From Eurosta solidaginis (lineage: Eukaryota > Arthropoda > Insecta > Diptera > Tephritidae): DNA of 64,000 nt. Where the stretch lies: contig NC_090324.1 in NCBI RefSeq assembly GCF_040869045.1, positions 60,541,346 to 60,605,345 on the forward strand, given 5' to 3'. This document shows, piece after piece, positions 1 to 10,259 of this stretch. A program made the position numbers and the translations under genes. How positions within the stretch are numbered: position 1 is the stretch's first letter; the number at the start of each line of letters is the position of its first letter. A model generated the notes under the pieces. It ran no database searches and was not told the DNA's origin. It saw only the letters and a list, made by a program, of their open reading frames with translations.

Positions 1-2657
1 CCTTTTCGTTCATAATCCCTAATTGTATCGATGAGGAAAGATTCCAGATCCGGATCGCGGACCATTTTATTTTCCAAACAGCGAAGGCGACGGTAAGCCA
101 TCGGCAAAGAATTCGGTAGTTCGATGTGGTCGTGTTTCCAGAGTAGTCCAGTTTCCCATCGTTTCTCATCGGGCAGATACCGTGTTTTCAAGTTCATAAT
201 AAGCTGACAACGTTCATTCTCCTTTGACATCAAAGGTTTAAGGGGACGGGTACCTATGGCCTCAAGAGAGAAATGGGACTTTACGAGTTCTTCGAGGCGA
301 TCGTCAACGTTACATGCGTGCATTACGCGGGAGAGGGAAGTATCCGCTTCATCTTTTCGGCCGTACACTGACCATCCTAACTTGCACTTTGCTGCCATAA
401 GATCGTCTCCCTTGCCTTCCCGTATCTCCAAAGGCGCACCTAATTTTAAATTATCAAGGCCTATAAGGATTCGTGCTCGCACCGCTTTGTATGGAGAGAT
501 CGGAAGATTCTTAAGATGTCCACGCGCAGTTATTGTAGACAGTTCAAGCGTTTGAACAGGTAAGTTCAGGTTTGATACCGTACGGACGCCGTGTAAACAA
601 AATTGTTTCGCACCGTTTCTTTGGGCGGAAATTTGGATGGATACACATTTCGAGTCAGCTTCGCTCTGCAAAATTTCCCCTGTCCACTGCAAACATAGCT
701 CCTTTGTTGGTCCGTCGATGCCAAGTTCATCTGTCACTTCATGTTCGACCAGAGTACAAGCAGACCCTTCGTCTATAAACGCAAACGTGTCAATGGACTT
801 TTCTTTATTGTAGAGTGTTACCGGGACGTACCGAAATAATGCTTGAGAATTCTTTCCATGAAACATAACAGTGTCGTTCTTTGTACCTTGGTTGGATTCC
901 GAGGCCCTAGCATTAGTTTGCGTGGAACCATGCAGCAACGGGTTATGTCGCATTTTACAACCATCAATACCACATAGCTTACTTGAGTTGCACCGACGGA
1001 CGAAATGCCGTCTAAAACAACAAATGCACAATTTAGAATCGCGAACCATCCGCCATCTTGCATCTCTGCTCAAGTTTCGAAAATCAGCACAATCGGAGAG
1101 ACGATGGTCCTTGCCGCATTTAGGACACCTATCCCCCTTATTCGCATCGACGACATCGTGTACCATTAATCTTTCGCCTCGTCTGTGAGCAGCCTTTACT
1201 TCTGTTTGACCAGACCCATTGCTAATTGGAGTAACCTGACTAGCACACGTTGCTAGATTAAAGAGCCACTCATCGAACAACTTTAAGTCTACCCTCATGT
1301 GTGTCAACCTATATCTACCCCAATCTAGTTTCAACTCGCATGGTAATTTCGTTAAGAGTTCATTTATTAGCATTGGATCGTTCAAGTAGTCGCTCAGCCC
1401 GATCGCTTGCATGGTTGCGCGGTAATTTTGCACTGCCAATGCAAAATTTATTAGAGTTTCCATCTTTTCCATTTTTACATTCGGATGTTGTCGTAGTTTT
1501 CGCTGCAAAGTGTGATGTATAACGTCAGGTCGCCCGTAGAGCATTCTCAATGTTTCAATAGCTAGAGAAATCGTACTCGGCATCATTAATTTTCCACGTA
1601 CGGCTTCAAGTGCCGGGCCCTTGAGGCACTTTTGTAGTCGTATAAGGTTCTCTTGATCGGTGAAACCACACCTTTCCGTAGACTGCTCAAAATTCGTGAT
1701 GAACACGGGCCACTCTTCAGGGTTACCGGAGAACGTTGGTAAATCTTTGGACATAACGTGGCGCGTAGCAACCTGAGAGGACGAGAGGGTTATATCAGCC
1801 AACGAGGGGTGAAACGAATGATTTCCTGTTACATTAGTCGGGTTTGCAAAAATATTCGCGTGGGGCATTAAAGGTGTTGTACCGTGGAGCGGTGCTAAAT
1901 TTCTATTCACATCTGCATTTGAAAAAATACCTGCAGTATTAGGTCGACCCATACCTGAAAACAATCCGCTGTCATGCATGGTGGAGCTAGGCCCGCCAAC
2001 CCTACCTGCCCATGGGTATTGAGACCACGTATACACTGGATCGTAGCCAAACCCAGCTAAACCTATGGAGGATCTTGTGTTGTTTGACCCTATGCTATAT
2101 GGTGCCGATACAAAGGCCGACGACGCATTCGTCGTATAAGATATTTGTTGGGAAGTGTTTCGATTATTTATGTTGAGACTGTTTAACTCACCACAAATAT
2201 TCAGTGATGGACCTGCATTTTCAGTTCCGTGCGATGCAGAGGTATACGTCATAGGACACCAAGTTACCTGAGTTCTTTCTTCGCCTATGGGAGCAATTAT
2301 AGATGCACTTGTGCGTGGTATGCGTGCGCGCTTTCGTGGTTTCTCCGTTCGTAAAATCCCTGACCGTGTACGAAGTGGTGACGTTTCGGTTTCAGCAAAA
2401 ACACCTCCAGCTTGACGAGGGGTTGATGCGATAACTGTACTTGCCTTAGTTACAGTTCCCAATCCAGCCGTAGTTGTTAGCGCAGGTGGTGGCGCGAGCA
2501 TCTCCATTGACGCGCTCCCGGTAGTACTAACCGTGTCGCCGGTAGAGATAACAACGCCAGTCGTGGCTGCTATAACGGAATTCGTAGTGAAGATAGTTGT
2601 GTCGGTGACTATACCATCAGAGGGTATGCCGCTCACCTTCGATAAACTAAATGCCAT
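1..2657 (-). CDS. BEL/Pao gag-pol (BEL-1), N-terminal part, open at left edge
   Basis: About 885 codons run without a stop from an ATG at 2657 to base 1, so the protein continues outside the window. Residues 1-290 are low-complexity and Ser/Thr/Pro/Asn-rich. From about residue 300 a DUF1759-type BEL gag domain begins (LPTFSGNPEEWPVF, then a stretch ending in ETLRMLYGRP). Zinc knuckles follow near residues 512-560 (CPKCGKDHRLSDC, then CICCFRRHFVRRC). A BEL-type aspartic protease signature, FIDEGSACTL, is near 630, and the linker GVRTVSNLNLPVQTL is near 690. The visible end (RRLRCLENKMVRDPDLE) is just before the reverse transcriptase. The product should form retrotransposon particles and supply protease, reverse transcriptase and integrase. 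Identity is firm; whether the unseen part is intact is unknown. Confidence 0.87.
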   Translation of the reverse strand, partial: MAFSLSKVSGIPSDGIVTDTTIFTTNSVIAATTGVVISTGDTVSTTGSASMEMLAPPPALTTTAGLGTVTKASTVIASTPRQAGGVFAETETSPLRTRSGILRTEKPRKRARIPRTSASIIAPIGEERTQVTWCPMTYTSASHGTENAGPSLNICGELNSLNINNRNTSQQISYTTNASSAFVSAPYSIGSNNTRSSIGLAGFGYDPVYTWSQYPWAGRVGGPSSTMHDSGLFSGMGRPNTAGIFSNADVNRNLAPLHGTTPLMPHANIFANPTNVTGNHSFHPSLADITLSSSQVATRHVMSKDLPTFSGNPEEWPVFITNFEQSTERCGFTDQENLIRLQKCLKGPALEAVRGKLMMPSTISLAIETLRMLYGRPDVIHHTLQRKLRQHPNVKMEKMETLINFALAVQNYRATMQAIGLSDYLNDPMLINELLTKLPCELKLDWGRYRLTHMRVDLKLFDEWLFNLATCASQVTPISNGSGQTEVKAAHRRGERLMVHDVVDANKGDRCPKCGKDHRLSDCADFRNLSRDARWRMVRDSKLCICCFRRHFVRRCNSSKLCGIDGCKMRHNPLLHGSTQTNARASESNQGTKNDTVMFHGKNSQALFRYVPVTLYNKEKSIDTFAFIDEGSACTLVEHEVTDELGIDGPTKELCLQWTGEILQSEADSKCVSIQISAQRNGAKQFCLHGVRTVSNLNLPVQTLELSTITARGHLKNLPISPYKAVRARILIGLDNLKLGAPLEIREGKGDDLMAAKCKLGWSVYGRKDEADTSLSRVMHACNVDDRLEELVKSHFSLEAIGTRPLKPLMSKENERCQLIMNLKTRYLPDEKRWETGLLWKHDHIELPNSLPMAYRRLRCLENKMVRDPDLESFLIDTIRDYERK

Positions 2658-3240
2658 TTCACCTAGTACTTTAACTAAAGGTTGAGGTTAGGTCGCACCG
2701 CGTGATTAGTGTCCCCAATGCAGTCTATAAAGCTGAGATTTAAAGTTGTAAATCCCTGTGTTCTGCAAGCTTATGAAGAGCTCTCGAGCGAAGTATTGAT
2801 CAACCAAAAAGTATTTTAGAAATGTTAGCGACAATGCTAATTAAACAATATTTTCAGCAACACGTTTATGGGTATGTGTAGCGCTAAAATCTGCAATTTA
2901 TTTTTCTATTGAGATTCACAGATTCAACAATATAATTAATTCAACTTACACTTGTGTTTAACTATGCAAATATAAGCTACTTGATTACAAAGATATTTAT
3001 TGATACAATTTGATTATGCTGTTAATTTTAGTTGATTAATGAAATACTTCCGCTCGCTTCCAAAGGCTCGTTGAAAAAGAAAGATGTTGATGTTAGCGGA
3101 GAACAACAGGTGAAAATGCGCTGACAGCTGACGAGCGGGTTTGTTTCGTAAGCGCAGGTTATGGCGCCGCGCTAACAACTCAACGGCGTGGATTTATCCA
3201 CAATACCAGCGACGTAACAAAACCAGAACATCATCTGTCG
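2658..3240 (-). other. Leader and probable 5' LTR of BEL-1
   Basis: No coding region is seen upstream of the BEL-1 ATG. By position this stretch should hold the untranslated leader and 5' LTR. Read on the minus strand, a candidate LTR could begin TGTTCTGG or TGTTACG near 3220-3230. The second LTR lies outside the window, so ends and target duplication cannot be verified. Confidence 0.3.
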
Positions 3241-3284
3241 GGAACCGCTAATTTATTTATATATGTAATACCACGAACAGAATT

Positions 3285-3620
3285 CCTGCTAAGATTCCAA
3301 AGGCTTTTGATTTCGCCCTGCAGAACTTTTTCATTTTCTTCGACTTAATGTGGTAGGTGTCACACCCATTTTACAAAGTTTTTTCTAAAGTTATATTTTG
3401 CGTCAATAAACCATTCCAATTTCCCTATTTCATCCCCTTTTCGTATTTGGCATGGAATTATGGCATTTTTTTTTTTCATTTTTCGTAATTTTCGATATCG
3501 AAAAAGTGGGCGTGAACATATTCAGGTTTCGGCCATTTTTTATACCAAGATAAAGTGAGTCCAGTAAGTACGCGAACTAAGTTTAGTAAAGATATATCGA
3601 TTTTTGCTCAAGTTATCGTG
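3285..3620. repeat. Dispersed fly repeat, left part, split by the piggyBac insertion
   Basis: AT-rich non-coding sequence with the recurrent phrase AAAAAGTGGGCGTG and strings that are widespread in fly intergenic DNA. It ends CAAGTTATCGTG just before the TTAA at 3621. The same repeat resumes directly after the TTAA at 5156-5159, so the two parts are one copy. I recognise the style as a common dipteran dispersed repeat but cannot name the family. Confidence 0.6.
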
Positions 3621-4104
3621 TTAACCCTTTCAGGTCTATGGGAAATATATTTCCCATGAATAAATAAGGGAATTTTTATATTTTCTTATATGGTAAATCT
3701 GTTCAAATGAGGGTGCTTAAATATAAAAAGGGGAGTCCCCGTAATCAAGTTAAGCAGATTGACAGTATTTTCAAATATTCTATATTAAAAGTGTAAGTAA
3801 AGTCGGCAAACTTTCGAGGAGTGAAGTGTGTTCATATTTATTTAACTTATTTAGATTTTGAAATTGTTTTTATTTAGTGTTTCAAATTGTTTTTAAAGGC
3901 TGTTTATTTATTGAATGGTAAGTACGAAACTAAACAATGATCAATTTTATGTAATTAAATGGGAAAAAGTACCTAAAAATAAAGAATTATTATAAGGGAA
4001 ACATGTTTCCCTGTGGACCACAAAAGAAATTTTAAGTACTATTTTTATTATTATTTTATGATGCGATTTACTCATTTATGTTTTTCGAATTCACTACAGA
4101 CAAA

Positions 4105-4278
4105 ATGGCTGGAAAAAGATGCAGGGAATTTCATTGGAAAGAAGATGGGATTTTAAAATTACTCATGGCTGACAAAAGTGATGCAGAAGATGAACTACAA
4201 CTAGACGAAGAAGATATATCTTGCTCAGATATGGAAAATGGTGCCAGAAACATTGCCGTTCGACAAACATATGTCTAG
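4105..4278 (+). pseudogene. piggyBac transposase N-terminal remnant
   Basis: A short frame starts at an ATG at 4105 (MAGKRCREFHWKEDG); an in-frame ATG at 4078 is also possible. It has an acidic stretch (DELQLDEEDISCSD) typical of the N-terminal region of piggyBac transposases. It ends at a stop after about 58 codons, where the catalytic domain should begin. A transposase C-terminus follows almost directly in other frames, which shows a large internal deletion. No function is expected. Confidence 0.65.
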
Positions 4279-4314
4279 GGGGAAATCCATTGGGAAGGTT
4301 TTTAGGGCATATCG

Positions 4315-4904
4315 TTGGTCAAATGGATGGATGCAAAATCCGTTCATATATTGGCCAATTTCATTTCACCCATCGAAATAGGCATCGTAAAAAGGCGAAA
4401 GGCTGGGTCGGCCGAAAAAGTAAATATTACGTGCCCAGAGATGATAATTAAATATAATAAATATATGAGTGGCGTTGACCTAATGGACCAGCGAAAAGTC
4501 TGCTATGAAGTTGATCGCAAAACAAAGATAAAATACTACTTACGCCTTTTTTCGATATAATTGCTAACTCATATTTTGTGTACAAAAAGTTACAAGAGAA
4601 GAAACTTGTAGAGGGACCGTTTTTGAGCAGTCTAGAATTTCGTCAAAATATTGCTCGAAGTCTTATAAATGAATTTTCACGTAGGCAAAGATCCAGGCCG
4701 TCCGTAGTGAATAAACCGAAGAGTCAAGTCGGTGTGAAGCCAAGTTTACAAATGCACAATATGCAAAAAGTAAATAACATGAAGAGGTGTGTAAATTTCG
4801 CTAAGAAGCGGATTGAAAATAGGACGCATAACATATGTGTAATGAGCAACGTTCACCTCTGCTATACTAGCAAAAGAAACTGCTTTTCAGATTTCCATAA
4901 ATGA
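4315..4904 (+). pseudogene. piggyBac transposase C-terminal remnant
   Basis: The signature NKYMSGVDLMDQ, a hallmark of the late part of piggyBac (DDE_Tnp_1_7) transposases, is at about 4460-4500. It is followed by KIKYYLRLFS and a stop or frame change near 4560. From 4578 a second frame gives the rest (YKKLQEKKLVEGPFL and onward). That part ends in a decayed cysteine-rich domain around CVNFAKKRIENRTHNIC, where several expected cysteines are replaced. The DDD catalytic core is absent. Confidence 0.8.
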
Positions 4905-5159
4905 TTTATTTTCCAAAATCTATATATTTTCACGACAAATTTTTAAAGTTTGCATTATTAGAAAACCAATGTTCCTTGCTGTTGCGAAATTCCCATTGAG
5001 GTCCATAGGGAAATATTTTTCTCATAAAATTACAAAAAAAACGTGAAATGAATTTAAAAGTCGAGTTGTTTTTTATGTATTTTGCTTCCAAATGAACTAA
5101 ATAAAACAGTGGTACAACAAAATTTAGTTGTAGTTTTCTTACGGTCCTGAAAGGGTTAA

Positions 5160-5796
5160 CGGCCGAGCGGAAGGACAGACGGCCGACTCTGTATAAAAAC
5201 TGGGCGTCGCTTCAACCGATTTCGCCCATTTTCACAGAAAACAGTTATCGTCATAGAATCTATGCCCCTACCAAATTTCACAAGGATTGGTAAATTTTTG
5301 TTCGACTTACGGCATTAAAAGTATTCTAGACAAATTAAATGAAAAAAGGTGGAGCCACGCGCATTTTGGAATTTTCTTTTATTTTTGTATTTTATTGCAC
5401 CATACTATTACTGGAGTTGAATCTTGATATAATTTATTTATATACTGTAAAGATATTAAATTTTTTGTAAAAATTTGACTTTAAAAATTTTGTTTTTTAA
5501 AAGTGAACGTGTTTTTCAACCGATTTTGCTAATTTTCATTTAGCACATATACAGTAATAGTAGTAACGTTCCTCCCAAATTCCATCATAATATCTTCAAC
5601 GACTGCCAAATTACGACTTGCAAAACTTACATTCTGCGTCATAAGGTCAACCCACCTACCAAGTTTCATCGCTTTATCCATCTTTGGTAATGGATTTTCG
5701 AATTTTTTCGGTTTCGGTTATATATATATCTCTATTCCGTTATACCTGTACAACCAATCAAAGCTAATATACTCTGTGTGCAAAGCATGCTGAGTA
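5160..5796. repeat. Dispersed fly repeat, right part
   Basis: Continuation of the repeat interrupted at 3621. It reads on from the TTAA with CGGCCGAGCGGAAGG and contains strings such as CTACCAAATTTCACAAGG and CCTACCAAGTTTCATCGC. It has no coding potential. It ends in TGAGTATAAA, where a Gypsy fragment begins. Confidence 0.6.
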
Positions 5797-6174
5797 TAAA
5801 AATGCTAGTGATAGGTTGTGTATAGATTACAGACGGTTGAATAGATTAATAGAAAAAGAAATATTTCCACTTCCAAATATCGAAGAGTACCTTCAGGAAG
5901 CGGCGCCAAGTAAATATTTCACAATGCTTGAATTGAATAGTGGATTCTATCAAATTGAAATTGAACCAACAAGTCGTAAGTATACTGCTTTTATTACTAT
6001 TGATGATTTATACTCATTTAAAAGAATGCCATTTGGGCTTAAAAATGCGACAATAATATTTCAACGGTTAATATCAAAAATTCAGGAACGGGCTACGAAA
6101 GAAAACAAGATTCATTATTTGGATGATATAATAATTTGTAATAACACGTACGAAGAAATTTTTCAAAATAGAGT
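5797..6174 (+). pseudogene. Ty3/Gypsy reverse transcriptase fragment, left half
   Basis: The frame begins abruptly in the reverse transcriptase (KNASDRLCIDYRRLN) and keeps recognisable blocks: FTMLELNSGFYQIEI (first catalytic Asp replaced by Glu in the usual LDL position), MPFGLKNA, and YLDDIII with the YxDD catalytic pair. It stops being Gypsy-like right after TYEEIFQNR at 6174. The start abuts the dispersed repeat. A second Gypsy fragment, at 38686, begins at almost exactly the residue where this one ends. Confidence 0.8.
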
Positions 6175-7080
6175 CCTGCATGGATGCATTCTCACGTGAA
6201 TGTACAATGAGACGTACAGATACTGTCTCAGTATCCATTGTACTACACGCTAATGAGTTTGTATTGTATGAGTAAGGCAAGGTGCAGACGACGCGTTATA
6301 GACGCTGCAGGCGAAATTTGTACGCTTTAATGCCGAACACATATATTTGAATGGAGAGCTGCATACGAGGCGTCAGCTGCATGAAAGCGACAAAGCATGA
6401 AATTTTCGTGTAGCTAAGCGTACAGCAATGTTGGTCGCTCAGCGTACGTACGCTTGAAAAAAAGGAAGAACAAGATGTTTGTTTACATTTTTTGTATGCA
6501 AATTTGTGTAATTAGTTAAAAATTGTTACTTTAGTTAATAAAAGTACGTGAAAGGTATATTACCAAAGCGAAAAAAGTACAAAACCACAACAGCTTGGTT
6601 AGACATTGTTGAATCGTTTAAAAGGCTAAAAACTGTTGGAAACTAGAAACCACCCTTTTCTCTAGTCCGCGGTGGTTTAAAATTGCCTTTCATAATTTAC
6701 AAAGGCACGGAGATGCAAACAACGTTTAATACCTATTTTCCTTCGGTTTCGGGGACGGATATAGCTGAAGAAATATAATTTTTAATTTTTTTCAATAATT
6801 GTTTGCTTTTTGTAGCGACGCTCGAAAGTAGCTTCGTGTGCAGATCTTGAGGCGTAGAGAAATTGGAGCTATATGAAATATCTTTAACGCGACTATGACG
6901 CGTAGCTTCGTGTACACCTTGCCTAATGGTAAGCAAAGAGACCCGCAATTTGTCTGCGTTGTATATGTGCGCATTCATACCCAGCAGCAAAAGGTAATCA
7001 CTAGGAAACGAGTTGGTAGTAGCAAAAGTAAGGGCAAGGCCGCTGAATTCTTTGCTGAAATTTAACACAGCGATGTCCTA
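6175..7080. other. Unassigned non-coding stretch with a weak ORF
   Basis: The stretch begins CCTGCATGGATGCA immediately after the broken Gypsy fragment. A 111-codon frame on the minus strand at 6733-7068 is low in complexity and resembles no family I know. A short plus-strand frame near 6550-6645 is Lys-rich and also unrecognised. Probably decayed mobile DNA. Confidence 0.3.
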
Positions 7081-7480
7081 CGAAATTCATATCTTACCAA
7101 ATCGCATACCTAAGAATATGAGTTTTTCAATGGTGTACATAACCGACTCGGATATTCAAAGGTGATGGCAGGTCAGGCTCGCGACTTACCTAAATATATA
7201 CCCAAGAATATGAACTTATTGTCTGATCTTTATACTTGCTCGCATACCCATTCCTTGTAGTGATCATTTGCACGTATTACGTGCTCATATACTCATGACT
7301 ATGGGTTGATCAATTTTACGCAATTCCATCCCATATACCAAGAAATATGAAGAATCAATTATCCTTAAGAATGGCTATTATATCCACTATTTGATGTGAT
7401 CAGTTGTGCGCGTTGCGAGCTCATGTACCAGAAGATATGAAGCGGTCAGTTATATGTATTACTCGTCTGTACACCCAGTT
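7081..7480. repeat. Degenerate tandem repeat, about 90-bp spacing
   Basis: A core resembling ATACCNAAGAATATGAA recurs at about 7106, 7197, 7334 and 7422. Two later units share an upstream string like GATCATTTGCACGTATTACG / GATCAGTTGTGCGCGTTGCG. Spacings are about 91, 137 and 88 bp. Short subterminal repeats of this sort are often seen near the ends of DNA transposons, which fits the transposase genes just to the right. The assignment is inference. Confidence 0.45.
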
Positions 7481-7708
7481 ATAAAGGATTGTAAATGCAT
7501 GCTTATCTATTTCTGTTAATTTAAGTATAATATATTTAATTTTAATATACTTAAATATTAATACAATTACAGTCAAAAAAGAAGAAACTAACTTCAATTC
7601 ATTTTAAATTATTAATATACTTAAATATTAAAATACTTTAATTAAATTAAATTAATATACTTAAATATTAAAATAATTATCGTCAAAAAGGAAGAAACTA
7701 ACTTCAAT

Positions 7709-8345
7709 TCATTTTAAATCGTTAAATAAAGTAATATAATAAAATGTAATAACATTTTTGCGTATTAAATAAAGTTTATCAAAATTATTTTGTTGCTTTT
7801 GCAGTTTTTGATTTTTTCCACGAGTTTGCCTTATGGTAACGATTTTTCGCCATTTTGAATGATCTTCTAAGGTTCCGTTCATACTCCCGTCTTGTGTTGC
7901 TTCTGAAAAATAAAACAAAATAAATAATAAAACATATGTATCAAAAATTTCGAATGGGTAAATTTTACCGTATAGGGCATCATTGAGGTTCTCATATTTT
8001 TTAAACGGGATTTTGTCTTGCAATCCATCATAATTCATCTGGGCCATGGTTTTGTCGCTGATGATTTTTTTCATGCCATTTACAATGCCAACTTGCCCAA
8101 TAATGTTCCTAATATTGGAAACCTGGTTAAAAAATATGCATAATAAATTAATAAAAAAAAAAAATTAAAACCCATATTAGCACAATTTCATACTCACATA
8201 TACATCTTTATTTTTCGCAACATCGTTTTCAATTACATCGAGACCCCTCACATCAAGAACTGGAAAGTTTACTTTCTTCTCCACTTTCTCCAGAATCCTT
8301 TGCATAAGCAAATTATTTTTTGCCTGGATGTTAATTAAGGCTGCA
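7709..8345 (-). CDS. DUF4806-like protein, spliced, C-terminal exons
   Basis: At least three exons read on the minus strand with good splice signals. The first visible exon (near 8340-8196) gives NLLMQRILEKVEKKVNFPVL and ends at a GTGAGT donor. After an intron ending in TTTTAACCAG, the next (about 8125-7970) gives VSNIRNIIGQVGIVNGMKKI, then MNYDGLQDKIPFKKYENLND. After a second intron ending TTTTATTTTTCAG near 7905, the last gives EATQDGSMNGTLEDHSKWRK. The core resembles the DUF4806 domain, often met beside tnp2-like transposons in animals. It lies downstream of, and on the same strand as, the transposase. Exact ends are uncertain. Confidence 0.5.
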
Positions 8346-8496
8346 ATTCACAAAAATGGTTTAAAATTATACAAATTAAAAATATGATTTATTTTTATAA
8401 TAACCATCTAATTTGTTTCTGATTCTTAAACTGTATGCAAAATGGGAATAAATAAATATTCCTTATCATTAATTGGAAAGTAAAAAAATTTATAAT

Positions 8497-8710
8497 CGAC
8501 CTGTTTTACGTTGATCATTTCTTCATTTTCAATAGGTGTATTATCTGAAACAAAAATGCCTAAATCAGTTAGCGAATTTAAAGGCCTCTCAAAAAATGCT
8601 TTGCAGTTAGTAAATCTTTTACCTATAACAAAAACTTCGTTTTCTTCCCTTGAAAAGCGAATAATTTTAAGTGGACAAATATTGTCAGGCTGTTTTGTTT
8701 TTAAAGTGTA
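8497..8710 (-). pseudogene. Probable C-terminal tail of the tnp2-like transposase
   Basis: Directly after the transposase stop at 8701, another minus-strand frame reads KQPDNICPLKIIRFSREENE, FVIGKRFTNCKAFFERPLNS, LTDLGIFVSD. This matches my memory of the C-terminal end of related animal transposases (an IIGKRF-type block followed by a DLGIY/F block). It ends near an acceptable donor (CAGGTCGATT) at about 8497. Either a frameshift separates it from the main frame or it is an exon. It is assigned by context, not by a strong domain hit. Confidence 0.4.
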
Positions 8711-10026
8711 ATAGGTCGAAATGTAGGTTTTAACGTACCCAAATTTATTAATTTTGGGACCAATAAATTTTTCTTTTTAATAGTTTCACAGTGTTGGTCT
8801 TTGTTATTTATTTGCTCGAGAATTTGAGTAGGTTTTCTTACACATTTTTTCAATTTTTGTAAATAGTTTTCAAAACTATATGCCGTGAAAGAGTTTACAA
8901 ATCCTATTTCTTGTACACATTCTGTCATGTGAAGGAGAGAATGGACATTAAAAGATAACTGCTCTTCGAGATAAATAACGGGAAAGAGATTAACAAAGTA
9001 TTGCAGAATATCTTGAGCAACACCGATATTTGCCCGATATTTTGTTTCTGTTAAAAGGAGCCTATATGCAGCGTGTAGCAGGAGAAAATGATTATAGACA
9101 TTTGCGTTAACAGAATCTTTTAGGACAAAAATGCCCGTATAAAGTATAAATTGTCGGAACTCTACAGCCTTCCATCGCTTTATTTCTTCAAAACATCTGG
9201 GTTTGCGAGCAAATTCACTGGGAACGAAATACTTTAAAGAAAGCATTTTACTTGACAAATTCTCCTTTTCTCTTTTATTAAGTTTCGGAAAGTTTGTTTT
9301 CCCATTCCATATGCAAGGAGTTATTTTCTTGACAACACCCAAGTCAACCATGTGCATCACGTCTAGGGGAAACTGTGTCACCATTTTTATACCTAGATCC
9401 TCTAGTACAGAGCTTTCATCAGTCAAATGTTTTTGATAATTTTCGTACGTTCTTAATAAAAAACCTTCGTCAGTCCGTGGTGATGATTTTAATGTGCTAT
9501 AAACTGTTCTATTATTTTTTCGTTTCCCTACTTGACAACACCGGGTGCATCCTTCCAAGGCATTGTGCCCCAAGGTTTGACACAAAAATGCTTTTGCAGG
9601 AGAATCACAAATAAAAGCTCTGATTTTTATTTCAAGGATTTTTCCATTTATATTCAACCCGTTTTTTAGTAAATTTGATAATTCAGACGCAAAATCTTTT
9701 AAATAATTATTTACGCTAGATGGTTTTTTGGTGCCTAAATAAACCCCAAATAACATAACCTCAGTATTTAAGTCAGGGAAAATCTTTCCTAAAATGGGCC
9801 ACAGCGATTGTCCTGAGCTTTTGTACAAGGGAACGCCGTCAATACCAATGTCCAACACAACTGTCTCTTTGTTTTTAATAACATCACTGATTCTACGCAA
9901 TTTATTTTCTATCCCTAGGTGTAAATATGTCCCGGGTAAAACATTTCTGATAAGGGTGGCCTGCCTGGTAATCAATGACTCGGAGCAAGTTGGAACATCC
10001 AAATGCCACTTATTCAAAACCCTCAA
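8701..10026 (-). pseudogene. tnp2/Transposase_21-like DNA transposase, core
   Basis: A 440-codon frame carries a consistent set of blocks. Near residue 60 is DIGIDGVPLYKSSGQSLWPI, then VMLFGVYLGTKKPSSVNNYL. At about 135-165 is RAFICDSPAKAFLCQTLGHN, followed by a CTRCCQVGKR cysteine pair. Later comes FPLDVMHMVDLGVVKKI. These resemble the Transposase_21 (tnp2) proteins of animal CACTA-like elements, with CDSPA and the GH..GC.RC block most diagnostic. The N-terminus lies in another frame upstream, so a single frameshift separates the parts. It would act in the nucleus to cut and join transposon ends. Superfamily placement is from memory. Confidence 0.55.
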
Positions 10027-10259
10027 TAACCATTAAAAGCTGCACGTGTTATATTGTTACTCACAGCCCATTGTTGTAAATCAACTGTCAAGCTGCCTTC
10101 ACGTTCGTTAGAATTTTCTGAACTACAGTTCTCGACATTCAACTCATTAGGTTCGTAATTATTTTGATTTAAATTATCATTTCTAATAATTTTCTTTTTT
10201 TCTGCGTTTATCAAACGCCTTTCATGACATTTACTATACATACCTGAATTTTTATTCAC
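10023..10259 (-). pseudogene. N-terminal part of the tnp2-like transposase
   Basis: This 78-codon frame begins MNKNSGMYSKCHERRLINAE and has an Asn/Glu-rich linker. It ends LQQWAVSNNITRAAFNGY and then stops, overlapping the next frame by four bases. The block LQQWAV..NIT..A..(L)RVLNKWH reads straight across the overlap into the main transposase frame. Such WA..N/H..I..A...LL blocks begin this family. This points to one recent frameshift, not two separate genes. Confidence 0.5.

Larger units (their letters stand above)
3621..5159 (+). mobile_element. Non-autonomous piggyBac element with TTAA target duplications
   Basis: The element is bounded by TTAA at 3621-3624 and TTAA at 5156-5159. Inside these are matching inverted ends, CCCTTTCAGG on the left and its complement CCTGAAAGGG on the right. 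A subterminal palindrome, ATGGGAAATATATTTCCCAT, lies at 3638-3657, and a related GGGAAATA motif lies near the right end. Internally it carries only the beginning and end of a piggyBac transposase. The DDD catalytic middle is missing, so it could move only with transposase supplied by another copy. It lies inside a dispersed repeat and restores that repeat when removed. Confidence 0.88.

Noticed and set aside
256..1522. Plus-strand frames over BEL-1
   Set aside because: They lie opposite the continuous BEL-1 reading frame and look like random translation.
9203..10036. Plus-strand frames opposite the tnp2-like transposase
   Set aside because: Antisense to a frame with clear conserved blocks; no independent support.
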